A stretch of 64,000 nt of DNA, taken from Petrolisthes cinctipes (Eukaryota; Arthropoda; Malacostraca; Decapoda; Porcellanidae). Shown here one piece after another: positions 13,201 through 28,113 of the stretch (position 1 is the first letter of the stretch; each line of letters opens with the position of its first letter). Location: NCBI GenBank assembly GCA_033782935.1, contig JAWQEG010000526.1, forward strand, positions 1,079,501 through 1,143,500, given 5' to 3'. The notes beneath the pieces were generated by a model that was given only the letters and a program-made list of their open reading frames with translations, was not told where the DNA came from and did no database searches. A program made the translations under genes and the position numbers.

Positions 13201-14983
13201 GATATCGACTTTTTGGCACCTAAAATATCGATTTTTAGCATGTTTTTAGCCTATATTTTGAAAATATTCTAGCACTGAGTAGGCATGTACAGATTGCTTC
13301 TGGGACCTCAAAATATTGAATTTTCGGGTGTTTTGAGCCTGAATTTGAGATATAAACGGGTACAGAAGATACATGCACATATTGACTTTGGGCATCTAAA
13401 ATATCGATTTTTAGCATGTTTTGGGCATGTATTTTGAAAATACTCTAACACGGAGTAGGCATGTACAGATCGATTCTGGGACCCCAAAATATCGAATTTT
13501 CGGGTGTTTTGAGCCTGAATTTGAGATATAAACGGGTACTGAAGATGCATGCCCATATCGACTTTTTGGCACCTAAAACATCGATTTTGAGCATGTTTTG
13601 GGCCTGTATTTTGAAAATACTCTAACACGGAGTAGGCATGTACAGATCGCTTCTGGGACCCCTAAATATCGAATTTTCGGGTGTTTTGGTCCTTAATTTG
13701 AGATATCGACTTTTTGGCACCTAAGAGATCGATTTTTAGCATGTTTCGAGCCTATATTTTGAAAATATTCTAGCACTGAGTAGGCATGTACAGATTGCTT
13801 CTGGGACCCCAAAATATTGAATTTTCGGGTGTTTTGAGCCTGAATTTGAGATATAAACGGGTACAGAAGATACATGCACATATTGACTTTGGGCATCTAA
13901 AATATCGATTTTCAGCATGTTTTGGGCATGTATTGTGAAAATACTCTATCACGGAGTAGGCATGTACAGATCGCTTCTGGGACCCCAAAATATCGAATTT
14001 TCGGGTGTTTTGAGCCTGAATTTGAGATATAAACGGGTACTGAAGATGCATGCACATATCGACTTTTGGGCACCTAAAACATCGATTTTGAGCATGTTTT
14101 GGGCCTGTATTTAGTAAATACTCTAACACGGAGTAGGCATGTACAGATCGCTTCTGGGACCACATGATATCGAATTTTCGGGTGTTTTGGGCCTGAATTT
14201 GAGATATCGCCTTCACGCACTTAAAATATCGATTTTTAGCATGTTTTTAGCCTATATTTTGAAAATATTCTAGCACTGAGTAGGCATGTACAGATCGCTT
14301 CTGGGACCCCAAAATATCGAATTTTCGGGTGTTTTGAGCCTGAATTTGAGATATCGCCTTACGCACCTAAAATATCGATTTTTAGCATGTTTTAAGCCTA
14401 TAATTTGAAAATATTCTAGCACTGAGTAGGTATGTACAGATCGCTTCTGGGACCCCAAAATATCGTTTTTTTGGGTGTTTTGAGCTTGAATTTGAGATAT
14501 AAACGAGTACAGAAGATGCATGCACATATCGACTTTTGGGCACCTAAAATATCGATTTTGAGCATGTTTTGAGCCTATATTTTGAAAACATTCTAGCACT
14601 GAGTAGGCATGTACAGATCGCTATTGGGACCCCTAAATATCGAATTTTCGGGTGTTTTGGGCCTTAATTTGAGATATCGACTTTTTGGCACCTAAAATAT
14701 CGATTTTTAGCATGTTTTTGCGCTATATTTTGAAAATATTCTAGCACTGAGTAGGCATGTACAGATTGCTTATGGGACCCCAAAATATTGAATTTTCGGG
14801 TGTTTTGAGCCTGTATTTGAGATATAAACGGGTACAGAAGATATATGCACATATTGATTTTGGGCATCTAAAATATCGATTGTTAGCATGTTTTAGGCAT
14901 GTATTTTGAAAATACTCTAACACGGAGTAGGCATGTACAGATCGCTTCTGGGACCCCAAAATATCGAATTTTCGGGTGTTTTG
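9790..14983. repeat. About 5.3-kb higher-order block, copy 1
   Basis: Monomer order and private variants recur at 15063-20402. The offset is 5273 bp up to about 11.9 kb and 5419 bp after it, so this copy lacks one 146-bp short unit present in copy 2. Shared rare variants include ATATCAATTTTTAGC (10575 and 15848), CATTCTTGCACTG (near 12119 and 17538) and GATTGTTAGC (near 12405 and 17824). The two copies are nearly adjacent, so they form a large tandem repeat. Edges are approximate. Confidence 0.75.
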
Positions 14984-15062
14984 GGCCTGAATTTGAGATA
15001 TCGCCTTTACGCACCTAAAATATCGATTTCTAGCATGTTTTGAGCCTATAATTTGAAAATAT

Positions 15063-18000
15063 TCTAGCACTGAATAGGCATGTACAGATCGCTTCTGGGA
15101 CCCCAAAATATCGAATTTTCGGGTGTTTTGAGCTTGAATTTCAGATATAAACGAGTACAGAAGATGCATGCACATATCGACTTTTAGGCACCTAAAATAT
15201 CGATTTTGAGCATGTTTTGAGCCTATATTTTGAAAACATTCTAGCACTGAGTAGGCATGTACAGATCGCTTCTGGGACCCCAAAATATCGAATTTTCGGG
15301 TGTTTTGGGCCTGAATTTGAGATATCGCCTTTACGCACCTAAAATATCGATTTTTAGCATGTTTTGAGCCTATAATTTGAAAATATTCTAGCACTGAGTA
15401 GGCATGTACAGATCGCTTCTGGGACCCCAAAATATCGAATTTTCGGGTGTTTTGAGCTTGAATTTGAGATATAAACGAGTACAGAAGATGCATGCACATA
15501 TCGACTTTTGGGCACCTAAAATATCGATTTTGAGCATGTTTTGAACCTATATTTTGAAAACATTCTAGCACTGAGTAGGCATGTACATATCGCTTCTGGG
15601 ACCCCTAAATATCGAATTTTCGGGTGTTTTGGGCCTTAATTTGAGATATCGACTTTTTGGCACCTAAAATATCGATTTTTAGCATGTTTTTAGCCTATAT
15701 TTTGAAAATATTCTAGCACTGAGTAGGCATGTACAGATTGTTTCTGGGACCCCAAAATATTGAATTTTCGGGTGTTTTGAGCCTGAATTTCAGATATAAA
15801 CGGGTACAGAAGATACATGCACATATTGACTTTGGGCATCTAAAATATCAATTTTTAGCATGTTTTGGGCATGTATTTTGAAAATACTCTAACACGGAGT
15901 AGGCATGTACAGATCGATTCTGGGACCCCAAAATATCGAATTTTCGGGTGTTTTGAGCCTGAATTTGAGATATAAACGAGTACAGAAGATGCATGCACAT
16001 ATCGACTTGTGGGCACCTAAAATATCGATTTTGAGCATGTTTTGAGAATATATTTTGAAAACATTCTAGCATTGAGTAGGCATGTACAGATCGCTTCTGG
16101 GACCCCTAAATATCGAATTTTCGGGTGTTTTGGGCCTTAATTTGAGATATCGACTTTTTGGCACCTAAAATATCGATTTTTAGCATGTTTTTAGCCTATA
16201 TTTTGAAAATATTCTAGCACTGAGTAGGCATGTACAGATCGCTTCTGGGACCCCAAAATATTGAATTTTCGGGTGTTTTGAGCCTGAATTTCAGATATAA
16301 ACGGGTACAGAAGATACATGCACATATTGACTTTGGGCATCTAAAATATCGATTTTTAGCATGTTTTGGGCATGTATTTTGAAAATACTCTAACACGGAG
16401 TAGGCATGTACAGATCGATTCTGGGACCCCAAAATATCGAATTTTCGGGTGTTTTGAGCCTGAATTTGAGATATAAACGGGTACTGAAGATGCATGCCCA
16501 TATCGACTTTTTGGCACCTAAAACATCGATTTTGAGCATGTTTTGGGCCTGTATTTTGAAAATACTCTAACACGGAGTAGGCATGTACAGATCGCTTCTG
16601 GGACCCCTAAATATCGAATTTTCGGGTGTTTTGGTCCTTAATTTGAGATATCGACTTTTTGGCACCTAAGAGATCGATTTTTAGCATGTTTCGAGCCTAT
16701 ATTTTGAAAATATTCTAGCACTGAGTAGGCATGTACAGATTGCTTCTGGGACCCCAAAATATTGAATTTTCGGGTGTTTTGAGCCTGAATTTGAGATATA
16801 AACGGGTACAGAAGAAACATGCACATATTGACTTTGGGCATCTAAAATATCGATTTTCAGCATGTTTTGGGCATGTATTGTGAAAATACTCTATCACGGA
16901 GTAGGCATGTACAGATCGCTTCTGGGACCCCAAAATATCGAATTTTCGGGTGTTTTGAGCCTGAATTTGAGATATAAACGGGTACTGAAGATGCATGCAC
17001 ATATCGACTTTTGGGCACCTAAAACATCGATTTTGAGCATGTTTTGGGCCTGTATTTAGTAAATACTCTAACACGGAGTAGGCATGTACAGATCGCTTCT
17101 GGGACCACATGATATCGAATTTTCGGGTGTTTTGGGCCTGAATTTGAGATATCGCCTTCACGCACTTAAAATATCGATTTTTAGCATGTTTTTAGCCTAT
17201 ATTTTTAAAATATTCTAGCACTGAGTAGGCATGTACAGATCGCTTCTGGGACCCCAAAATATCGAATTTTCGGGTGTTTTGAGCCTGAATTTGAGATATC
17301 GCCTTACGCACCTAAAATATCGATTTTTAGCATGTTTTAAGCCTATAATTTGAAAATATTCTAGCACTGAGTAGGTATGTACAGATCGCTTCTGGGACCC
17401 CAAAATATCGTTTTTTTGGGTGTTTTGAGCTTGAATTTGAGATATAAACGAGTACAGAAGATGCATGCACATATCGACTTTTGGGCACCTAAAATATCGA
17501 TTTTGAGCATGTTTTGAGCCTATATTTTGAAAACATTCTTGCACTGAGTAGGCATGTACAGATCGCTTCTGGGACCCCTAAATATCGAATTTTCGGGTGT
17601 TTTGGGCCTTAATTTGAGATATCGACTTTTTGGCACCTAAAATATCGATTTTTAGCATGTTTTTAGCCTATATTTTGAAAATATTCTAGCACTGAGTAGG
17701 CATGTACAGATTGCTTATGGGACCCCAAAATATTGAATTTTCGGGTGTTTTGAGCCTGTATTTGAGATATAAACGGGTACAGAAGATATATGCACATATT
17801 GATTTTGGGCATCTAAAATATCGATTGTTAGCATGTTTTAGGCATGTATTTTGAAAATACTCTAACACGGAGTAGGCATGTACAGATCGCTTATGGGACC
17901 CCAAAATATCGAATTTTCGGGTGTTTTGAGCCTGAATTTGAGATATAAACGGGTACTGAAGATGCATGCCCATATCGACTTTTTGGCACCTAAAACATCG

Positions 18001-20402
18001 ATTTTGAGCATGTTTTGGGCCTGTATTTTGTAAATACTCTAACACTGAGTAGGCATGTACAGATCGCTTCTGGGACCCCAAAATATCGAATTTTCGGGTG
18101 TTTTGAGCCTGAATTTGAGATATAAACAGGTACTAAAGATGCATGCACATATCGACTTTTGGGCACCTAAAACATCGATTTTGAGAATGTTTTGGGCCTG
18201 TATTTTGAAAATACTCTAACACGGAGTAGACATGTACAGATCGCTTCTGGGACCCCAAAATATCGAATTTTCGGGTGTTTTGGGCCTGAATTTGAGATAT
18301 CGCCTTTACGCACCTAAAATATCGATGTTTAGCATGTTTTGAGCCTATAATTTGAAAATATTCTAGCACTGAGTAGGCATGTACAGATCGCTTCTGGGAC
18401 CCCAAAATATCGAATTTTCGGGTGTTTTGAGCTTGAATTTGAGATATAAACGAGTACAGAAGATGCATGCACATATCGACTTGTGGGCACCTTAAATATC
18501 GATTTTGAGCATGTTTTGAGAATATATTTTGAAAACATTCTAGCATTGAGTAGGCATGTACAGATCGCTTCTGGGACCCCTAAATATCGAATTTTCGGGT
18601 GTTTTGGGCCTTAATTTGAGATATCGACTTTTTGGCACCTAAAATATCGATTTTTAGCATGTTTTTAGCCTATATTTTGAAAATATTCTAGCACTGAGTA
18701 GGCATGTACAGATTGCTTCTGGGACCTCAAAATATTGAATTTTCGGGTGTTTTGAGCCTGAATTTGAGATATAAACGGGTACAGAAGATACATGCACATA
18801 TTGACTTTGGGCATCTAAAATATCGATTTTTAGCATGTTTTGGGCATGTATTTTGAAAATACTCTAACACGGAGTAGGCATGTACAGATCGATTCTGGGA
18901 CCCCAAAATATCGAATTTTCGGGTGTTTTGAGCCTGAATTTGAGATATAAACGGGTACTGAAGATGCATGCCCATATCGACTTTTTGGCACCTAAAACAT
19001 CGATTTTGAGCATGTTTTGGGCCTGTATTTTGAAAATACTCTAACACGGAGTAGGCATGTACAGATCGCTTCTGGGACCCCTAAATATCGAATTTTCGGG
19101 TGTTTTGGTCCTTAATTTGAGATATCGACTTTTTGGCACCTAAGAGATCGATTTTTAGCATGTTTCGAGCCTATATTTTGAAAATATTCTAGCACTGAGT
19201 AGGCATGTACAGATTGCTTCTGGGACCCCAAAATATTGAATTTTCGGGTGTTTTGAGCCTGAATTTGAGATATAAACGGGTACAGAAGATACATGCACAT
19301 ATTGACTTTGGGCATCTAAAATATCGATTTTCAGCATGTTTTGGGCATGTATTGTGAAAATACTCTATCACGGAGTAGGCATGTACAGATCGCTTCTGGG
19401 ACCCCAAAATATCGAATTTTCGGGTGTTTTGAGCCTGAATTTGAGATATAAACGGGTACTGAAGATGCATGCACATATCGACTTTTGGGCACCTAAAACA
19501 TCGATTTTGAGCATGTTTTGGGCCTGTATTTAGTAAATACTCTAACACGGAGTAGGCATGTACAGATCGCTTCTGGGACCACATGATATCGAATTTTCGG
19601 GTGTTTTGGGCCTGAATTTGAGATATCGCCTTCACGCACTTAAAATATCGATTTTTAGCATGTTTTTAGCCTATATTTTGAAAATATTCTAGCACTGAGT
19701 AGGCATGTACAGATCGCTTCTGGGACCCCAAAATATCGAATTTTCGGGTGTTTTGAGCCTGAATTTGAGATATCGCCTTACGCACCTAAAATATCGATTT
19801 TTAGCATGTTTTAAGCCTATAATTTGAAAATATTCTAGCACTGAGTAGGTATGTACAGATCGCTTCTGGGACCCCAAAATATCGTTTTTTTGGGTGTTTT
19901 GAGCTTGAATTTGAGATATAAACGAGTACAGAAGATGCATGCACATATCGACTTTTGGGCACCTAAAATATCGATTTTGAGCATGTTTTGAGCCTATATT
20001 TTGAAAACATTCTAGCACTGAGTAGGCATGTACAGATCGCTTCTGGGACCCCTAAATATCGAATTTTCGGGTGTTTTGGGCCTTAATTTGAGATATCGAC
20101 TTTTTGGCACCTAAAATATCGATTTTTAGCATGTTTTTGCGCTATATTTTGAAAATATTCTAGCACTGAGTAGGCATGTACAGATTGCTTATGGGACCCC
20201 AAAATATTGAATTTTCGGGTGTTTTGAGCCTGTATTTGAGATATAAACGGGTACAGAAGATATATGCACATATTGATTTTGGGCATCTAAAATATCGATT
20301 GTTAGCATGTTTTAGGCATGTATTTTGAAAATACTCTAACACGGAGTAGGCATGTACAGATCGCTTCTGGGACCCCAAAATATCGAATTTTCGGGTGTTT
20401 TG
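15063..20402. repeat. About 5.3-kb higher-order block, copy 2
   Basis: Near-identical counterpart of 9790-14983, with one extra 146-bp short monomer around 17.2-17.35 kb. At the right edge the sequence after 14983 reappears only after 20402 plus two long monomers (offset 5773), showing another copy-number difference in whole-monomer steps. The variant GCACTGAATAGGC occurs near 15071 and again near 20845. Confidence 0.75.
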
Positions 20403-20849
20403 AGCCTGAATTTGAGATATAAACGGGTACTGAAGATGCATGCCCATATCGACTTTTTGGCACCTAAAACATCGATTTTGAGCATGTTTTGGGCCTGTAT
20501 TTTGTAAATACTCTAACACTGAGTAGGCATGTACAGATCGCTTCTGGGACCCCAAAAAATCGAATTTTCGGGTGTTTTGAGCCTGAATTTGAGATATAAA
20601 CGGGTACTAAAGATGCATGCACATATCGACTTTTAAGCACCTAAAACATCGATTTTGAGCATGTTTTGGGCCTGTATTTTGAAAATACTCTAACACGGAG
20701 TAGGCATGTACAGATCGCTTCTGGGACCCCAAAATATCGAATTTTCGGGTGTTTTGGGCCTGAATTTGAGATATCGCCTTTACGCACCTAAAATATCGAT
20801 TTCTAGCATGTTTTGAGCCTATAATTTGAAAATATTCTAGCACTGAATA

Positions 20850-23800
20850 GGCATGTACAGATCGCTTCTGGGACCCCAAAATATCGAATTTTCGGGTGTT
20901 TTGAGCTTGAATTTGAGATATAAACGAGTACAGAAGATGCATGCACATATCGTCTTTTGGGCACCTAAAATATCGATTTTGAGCATGTTTTGAGCCTATA
21001 TTTTGAAAACATTCTAGCATTGAGTAGGCATGTACAGATCGCTTCTGGGACCCCTAAATATCGAATTTTCGGGTGTTTTGGGCCTTAATTTGAGATATCG
21101 ACTTTTTGGCACCTAAAATATCGATTTTTAGCATGTTTTTAGCCTATATTTTGAAAATATTCTAGCACTGAGTAGGCATGTACAGATTGTTTCTGGGACC
21201 CCAAAAAATTGAATTTTCGGGTGTTTTGAGCCTGAATTTCAGATATAAACGGGTACAGAAGATACATGCACATATTGACTTTGGGCATCTAAAATATCAA
21301 TTTTTAGCATGTTTTGGGCATGTATTTTGAAAATACTCTAACACGGAGTAGGCATGTACAGATCGATTCTGGGACCCCAAAATATCGAATTTTCGGGTGT
21401 TTTGAGCCTGAATTTGAGATATAAACGGGTACTAAAGATGCATGCACATATCGACTTTTGGGCACCTAAAACATCGATTTTGAGAATGTTTTGGGCCTGT
21501 ATTTTGAAAATACTCTAACACGGAGTAGACATGTACAGATCGCTTCTGGGACCCCAAAATATCGAATTTTCGGGTGTTTTGGGCCTGAATTTGAGATATC
21601 GCCTTTACGCACCTAAAATATCGATGTTTAGCATGTTTTGAGCCTATAATTTGAAAATATTCTAGCACTGAGTAGGCATGTACAGATCGCTTCTGGGACC
21701 CCAAAATATCGAATTTTCGGGTGTTTTGAGCTTGAATTTGAGATATAAACGAGTACAGAAGATGCATGCACATATCGACTTGTGGGCACCTAAAATATCG
21801 ATTTTGAGCATGTTTTGAGAATATATTTTGAAAACATTCTAGCATTGAGTAGGCATGTACAGATCGCTTCTGGGACCCCTAAATATCGAATTTTCGGGTG
21901 TTTTGGGACTTAATTTGAGATATCGACTTTTTGGCACCTAAAATATCGATTTTTAGCATGTTTTTAACCTATATTTTGAAAATATTCTAGCACTGAGTAG
22001 GCATGTACAGATTGCTTCTGGGACCCCAAAATATTGAATTTTCGGGTGTTTTGAGCCTGAATTTGAGATATAAACGGGTACAGAAGATACATGCACATAT
22101 TGACTTTGGGCATCTAAAATATCGATTTTTAGCATGTTTTGGGCATGTATTTTGAAAATACTCTAACACGGAGTAGGCATGTACAGATCGATTCTGGGAC
22201 CCCAAAATATCGAATTTTCGGGTGTTTTGAGCCTGAATTTGAGATATAAACGGGTACTGAAGATGCATGCCCATATCGACTTTTTGGCACCTAAAACATC
22301 GATTTTGAGCATGTTTTGGGCCTGTATTTTGAAAATACTCTAACACGTAGTAGGCATGTACAGATCGCTTCTGGGACCCCTAAATATCGAATTTTCGGGT
22401 GTTTTGGTCCTTAATTTGAGATATCGACTTTTTGGCACCTAAAAGATCGATTTTTAGCATGTTTTGAGCCTATATTTTGAAAATATTCTAGCACTGAGTA
22501 GGCATGTACAGATTGCTTCTGGGACCCCAAAATATTTAATTTTCGGGTGTTTTGAGCCTGAATTTGAGATATAAACGGGTACAGAAGATACATGCACATA
22601 TTGACTTTGGGCATCTAAAATATCGATTTTCAGCATGTTTTGGGCATGTATTGTGAAAATACTCTATCACGGAGTAGGCATGTACAGATCGCTTCTGGGA
22701 CCCCAAAATATCGAATTTTCGGGTGTTTTGAGCCTGAATTTGAGATATAAACGGGTACTGAAGATGCATGCACATATCGACTTTTGGGCACCTAAAACAT
22801 CGATTTTGAGCATGTTTTGGGCCTGTATTTTGTAAATACTCTAACACGGAGTAGGCATGTACAGATCGCTTCTGGGACCACATGATATCGAATTTTCGGG
22901 TGTTTTGGGCCTGAATTTGAGATATCGCCTTTACGCACTTAAAATATCGATTTTTAGCATGTTTTTAGCCTATATTTTGAAAATATTCTAGCACTGAGTA
23001 GGCATGTACAGATCGCTTCTGGGACCCCAAAATATCGAATTTTCGGGTGTTTTGAGCCTGAATTTGAGATATCGCCTTACGCACCTAAAATATCGATTTT
23101 TAGCATGTTTTAAGCCTATAATTTGAAAATATTCTAGCACTGAGTAGGCATGTACAGATCGCTTCTGGGACCCCAAAATATCGTTTTTTTGGGTGTTTTG
23201 AGCCTGAATTTGAGATATAAACGAGTACAGAAGATGCATGCACATATCGACTTTTGGGCACCTAAAATATCGATTTTGAGCATGTTTTGAGCCTATATTT
23301 TGAAAACATTCTAGCACTGAGTAGGCATGTACAGATCGCTTCTGGGACCCCTAAATATCGAATTTTCGGGTGTTTTGGGCCTTAATTTGAGATATCGACT
23401 TTTTGGCACCTAAAATATCGATTTTTAGCATGTTTTTAGCCTATATTTTGAAAATATTCTAGCACTGAGTAGGCATGTACAGATTGCTTATGGGACCCCA
23501 AAATATTGAATTTTCGGGTGTTTTGAGCCTGTATTTGAGATATAAACGGGTACAGAAGATATATGCACATATTGATTTTGGGCATCTAAAATATCGATTG
23601 TTAGCATGTTTTAGGCATGTATTTTGAAAATACTCTAACACGGAGTAGGCATGTACAGATCGCTTCTGGGACCCCAAAATATCGAATTTTCGGGTGTTTT
23701 GAGCCTGAATTTGAGATATAAACGGGTACTGAAGATGCATGCCCATATCGACTTTTTGGCACCTAAAACATCGATTTTGAGCATGTTTTGGGCCTGTATT

Positions 23801-24300
23801 TTGTAAATACTCTAACACTGAGTAGGCATGTACAGATCGCTTCTGGGACCCCAAAATATCGAATTTTCCGGTGTTTTGAGCCTGAATTTGAGATATAAAC
23901 GGGTACTAAAGATGCATGCACATATCGACTTTTGGGCACCTAAAACATCGATTTAGAGCATGTTTTGGGCCTGTATTTTGAAAATACTCTAACACGGAGT
24001 AGGCATGTACAGATCGCTTCTGGGACCCCAAAATATCGAATTTTCGGGTGTTTTGGGCCTGAATTTGAGATATCGCCTTTACGCACCTAAAATATCGATT
24101 TCTAGCATGTTTTGAGCCTATAATTTGAAAATATTCTAGCACTGAGTAGGCATGTACAGATCGCTTCTGGGACCCAAAAATATCGAATTTTCGGGTGTTT
24201 TGAGCTTGAATTTGAGATATAAACGAGTACAGAAGATGCATGCACATATCGACTTTTGGGCACCTAAAATATCGATTTTTAAGCATGTTTTGAGCCTATA
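20850..24300. repeat. About 3.4-kb higher-order block, copy 1 (offset 7264)
   Basis: Matches 28114-31564 at a constant offset of 7264 bp. Rare shared variants are ATATCGTCTTTTGGG (20951 and 28215), ATATCAATTTTTAGC (21297 and 28561) and GATTGTTAGCATGTTTTAGG (near 23600 and 30864). The ATATCAATTTTTAGC marker links this block to the 5.3-kb blocks at 10575 and 15848, giving four iterations of one large-scale pattern. Edges are approximate. Confidence 0.72.
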
Positions 24301-24822
24301 TTTTGAAAACATTCTAGCACTGAGTAGGCATGTACAGATCGCTTCTGGGACCCCTAAATATCGAATTTTCGGGTGTTTTGGGCATTAATTTGAGATATCG
24401 ACTTTTTAGCACCTAAAATATCGATTTCTAGCATGTTTTTAGCCTATATTTTGAAAATATTCTAGCACTGAGTAGGCATCTACAGATTGCTTCTGGGACC
24501 CCAAAATATTGAATTTTCGGGTGTTTTCAGCCTGAATTTGAGATATAAACGGGTACAGAAGATACATGCACATATTGACTTTGGGCATCTAAAATATCGA
24601 TTTTCAGCATGTTTTGGGCTTGTATTTTGAAAATACTTTAACACGGAGTAGGCTTGTACAGATCGCTTCTGGGACCCCAAAATATCGAATTTTCGGGTGT
24701 TTAGGGCCAGAATTTGAGATATAAACGGGTACAGAAGATGCATGCACATATCGACTTTTGGGCACCTAAAATATCGATTTTGAGCATGTTTTGAGCCAAT
24801 ATTTTGAAAACATTCTAGCACT

Positions 24823-24845
24823 GAGTAGGCTAACACGGAGTAGGC
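24823..24845. repeat. Monomer variant with 15-bp internal duplication (2 of 4)
   Basis: Same GAGTAGGC-TAACACG-GAGTAGGC structure as at 4698-4720. The surrounding monomers, with GTTTAGGGCCAGAATTTG variants, are also shared with the 4.4-4.9 kb region. Confidence 0.85.
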
Positions 24846-27800
24846 ATGTACAGATCGCTTCTGTGACCCCAAAATATCGAATTTTCGGGTGTTTAGGGCC
24901 AGAATTTGAGATATAAACGGGTACAGAAGATACATGCATATATTGACTTTGGGAATCTAAAATATCGATTTTGAGCATGTTTTGGGCCTGTATTTTGGAA
25001 ATACTCTAATACGGAGTAGGCATGTACAGATCGCTTCTGGGACCCCAAAATATCGAATTTTCGGGTGTTTTAAGCCTGAATTTGAGATATAAACGGGTTC
25101 TGAAGATGCTTGCACATATCGACTTTTGGGCACCTAAAACATCGATTTTGAGCATGTTTTGGGCCTGTATTTTGAAAATACTCTAACACGGAATAGGCAT
25201 GTACAGATCGCTTCTGGGACCCCAAAATATCGAATTTTCGGGTGTTTTGTGACTGATTTTGAGATATCGACTTTTTGGCACGTAAAATATCGATTTTGAG
25301 CATGTTTTTAGCCTATATTTTGAAAACATTCTAGCACTGGGTAGGCATGTACAGATCGCTTCTGGGACCTAAAAATATCGAATTTTCGGGTGTTTAGGGT
25401 TCAGAATTTGAGATATAAACGGGTACAGAAGATACATGCACATATTGACTTTGGGCATCTAAAATATCGATTTTCAGCATGTTTTGGGCATGTATTTTGA
25501 ATATACTCTAACACGAAGTAGGCATGTACAGATCGCTTCTGGGACCCAAAAATATCGAATTTTCGGGTGTTATGGGCCTGAATTTGAGGTATCGCCTTTA
25601 CGCACCTAAAATATCGATTTTTAGCATGTTTTGAGCCTATAATTTGAAAATATTCTAGCACTGAGTAGGCATGTACAGATCGCTTCTGGGACCCCAAAAT
25701 ATCGAATTTTCGGGTGTTTTGAGCTTGAATTTCAGATATAAACGAGTACAGAAGATGCATGCACATATCGACTTTTGGGCACCTAAAATATCGATTTTGA
25801 GCATGTTTTGAGCCTATATTTTGAAAACATTCTAGCACTGAGTAGGCATGTACATATCGCTTCTGGGACCCCAAAATATCGAATTTTCGGGTGTTTTGGG
25901 CCTGAATTTGAGATATCGCCTTTACGCACCTAAAATATCGATTTTTAGCATGTTTTGAGCCTATAATTTGAAAATATTCTAGCACTGAGTAGGCATGTAC
26001 AGATCGCTTCTGGGACCCCAAAATATCGAATTTTCGGGTGTTTTGAGCTTGAATTTCAGATATAAACGAGTACAGAAGATGCATGCACATATCGACTTTT
26101 AGGCACCTAAAATATCGATTTTGAGCATGTTTTGAGCCTATATTTTGAAAACATTCTAGCACTGAGTAGGCATGTACAGATCGCTTCTGGGACCCCAAAA
26201 TATCGAATTTTCGGGTGTTTTGGGCCTGAATTTGAGATATAAACGAGTTCAGAAGATGCATGCACATATCGACTTTTGGGCACCTAAAACATCGATTTTG
26301 AGCATGTTTTGGACCTGTATTTTGTAAATACTCTAACAAGGAGTAGGCATGTACAGATCGCTTCTAAGACCCCAAAATATCGAATTTTCGGGTGTTTTGG
26401 GCCTGAATTTGAGATATCGCCTTTACGCACCTAACATATCGATTTTTAGCATGTTTTGAGCCTATATTTTGAAAATATTCTAGCACTGAGTAGGCATGTA
26501 CAGATCGCTCCTGGGACCCCAAAATATCGAATTTTCGGGTGTTTTCAGCCTGAATTTGAGATATAAACGAATTCAGAAGATGCATACACATATTGACTTT
26601 GGGCACCAAAAATATCGATTTTCAGCATGTTTTGGGCCTGAATTTTGAAAATACTCTAACACGGAGTAGGCATGTACAGATCGCTTCTGGGACCCCAAAA
26701 TATCGAATTTTCGGGTGTTTAGGGCCAGAATTTGAGATATAAACGGGTACGGAAGATGCATGGACATATCGACTTTTGGGCACCTAAAAGATCGATTTTC
26801 AGTATGTTTTTGGCCTGTATTTTGAAAATACTCTAACACGGAGTAGGCATGTACAGATCGCTTCTGGGACCCCTAAATATCGAAGATTCGGGTGTTTTGT
26901 GACTGATTTTGAGATATCGACTTTTTGGCACGTAAAATATCGATTTTGAGCATGTTTTTAGCCTATATTTTGAAAACATTCTAGCACTGGGTAGGCATGT
27001 ACAGATCGCTTCTGGGACCTAAAAATATCGAATTTTCGTGTGTTTAGGGTTCAGAATTTGAGATATAAACGGGTACAGAAGATACATGCACATATTGACT
27101 TTGGGCATCTAAAATATCGATTTTCAGCATGTTTTGGGCATGTATTTTGAATATACTCTAACACGAAGTAGGCATGTACAGATCGCTTCTGGGACCCAAA
27201 AATATCGAATTTTCGGGTGTTATGGGCCTGAATTTGAGGTATCGCCTTTACGCACCTAAAATATCGATTTTTAGCATGTTTTGAGCCTATAATTTGAAAA
27301 TATTCTAGCACTGAGTAGGCATGTACAGATCGCTTCTGGGACCCCAAAATATCGAATTTTCGGGTGTTTTGGGCCTGAATTTGAGATATCGCCTTTACGC
27401 ACCTAAAATATCGATGTTTAGCATGTTTTGAGCCTATAATTTGAAAATATTCTAGCACTGAGTAGGCATGTACAGATCGCTTCTGGGACCCCAAAATATC
27501 GAATTTTCGGGTGTTTTGAGCTTGAATTTGAGATATAAACGAGTGCAGAAGATGCATGCACATATCGACTTGTGGGCACCTAAAATATCGATTTTGAGCA
27601 TGTTTTGAGCCTATATTTTGAAAACATTCTAGCATTGAGTAGGCATGTACAGATCGCTTCTGGGACCCCTAAATATCGAATTTTCGGGTGTTTTGGGCCT
27701 TAATTTGAGATATCGACTTTTTGGCACCTAAAATATCGATTTTTAGCATGTTTTTAGCCTATGTTTTGAAAATATTCTAGCACTGAGTAGGCATGTACAG

Positions 27801-28113
27801 ATTGCTTCTGGGACCCCAAAATATTGAATTTTCGGGTGTTTTGAGCCTGAATTTGAGATATAAACGGGTACAGAAGATATATGCACATATTGACTTTGGG
27901 CATCTAAAATATCGATTTTTAGCATGTTTTGGGCATGTATTTTGAAAATACTCTAACATGGAGTAGGCATGTACAGATCGATTCTGGGACCCCTAAAAAT
28001 CGAAGTTTCGGGTGTTTTGGGACTGAATTTGAGATATCGAATTTTTGGCACCTAAAATATTGATTTTGACAATGTTTTGAGCCTATATATTGAAAATATT
28101 GTAGCACTGAGTA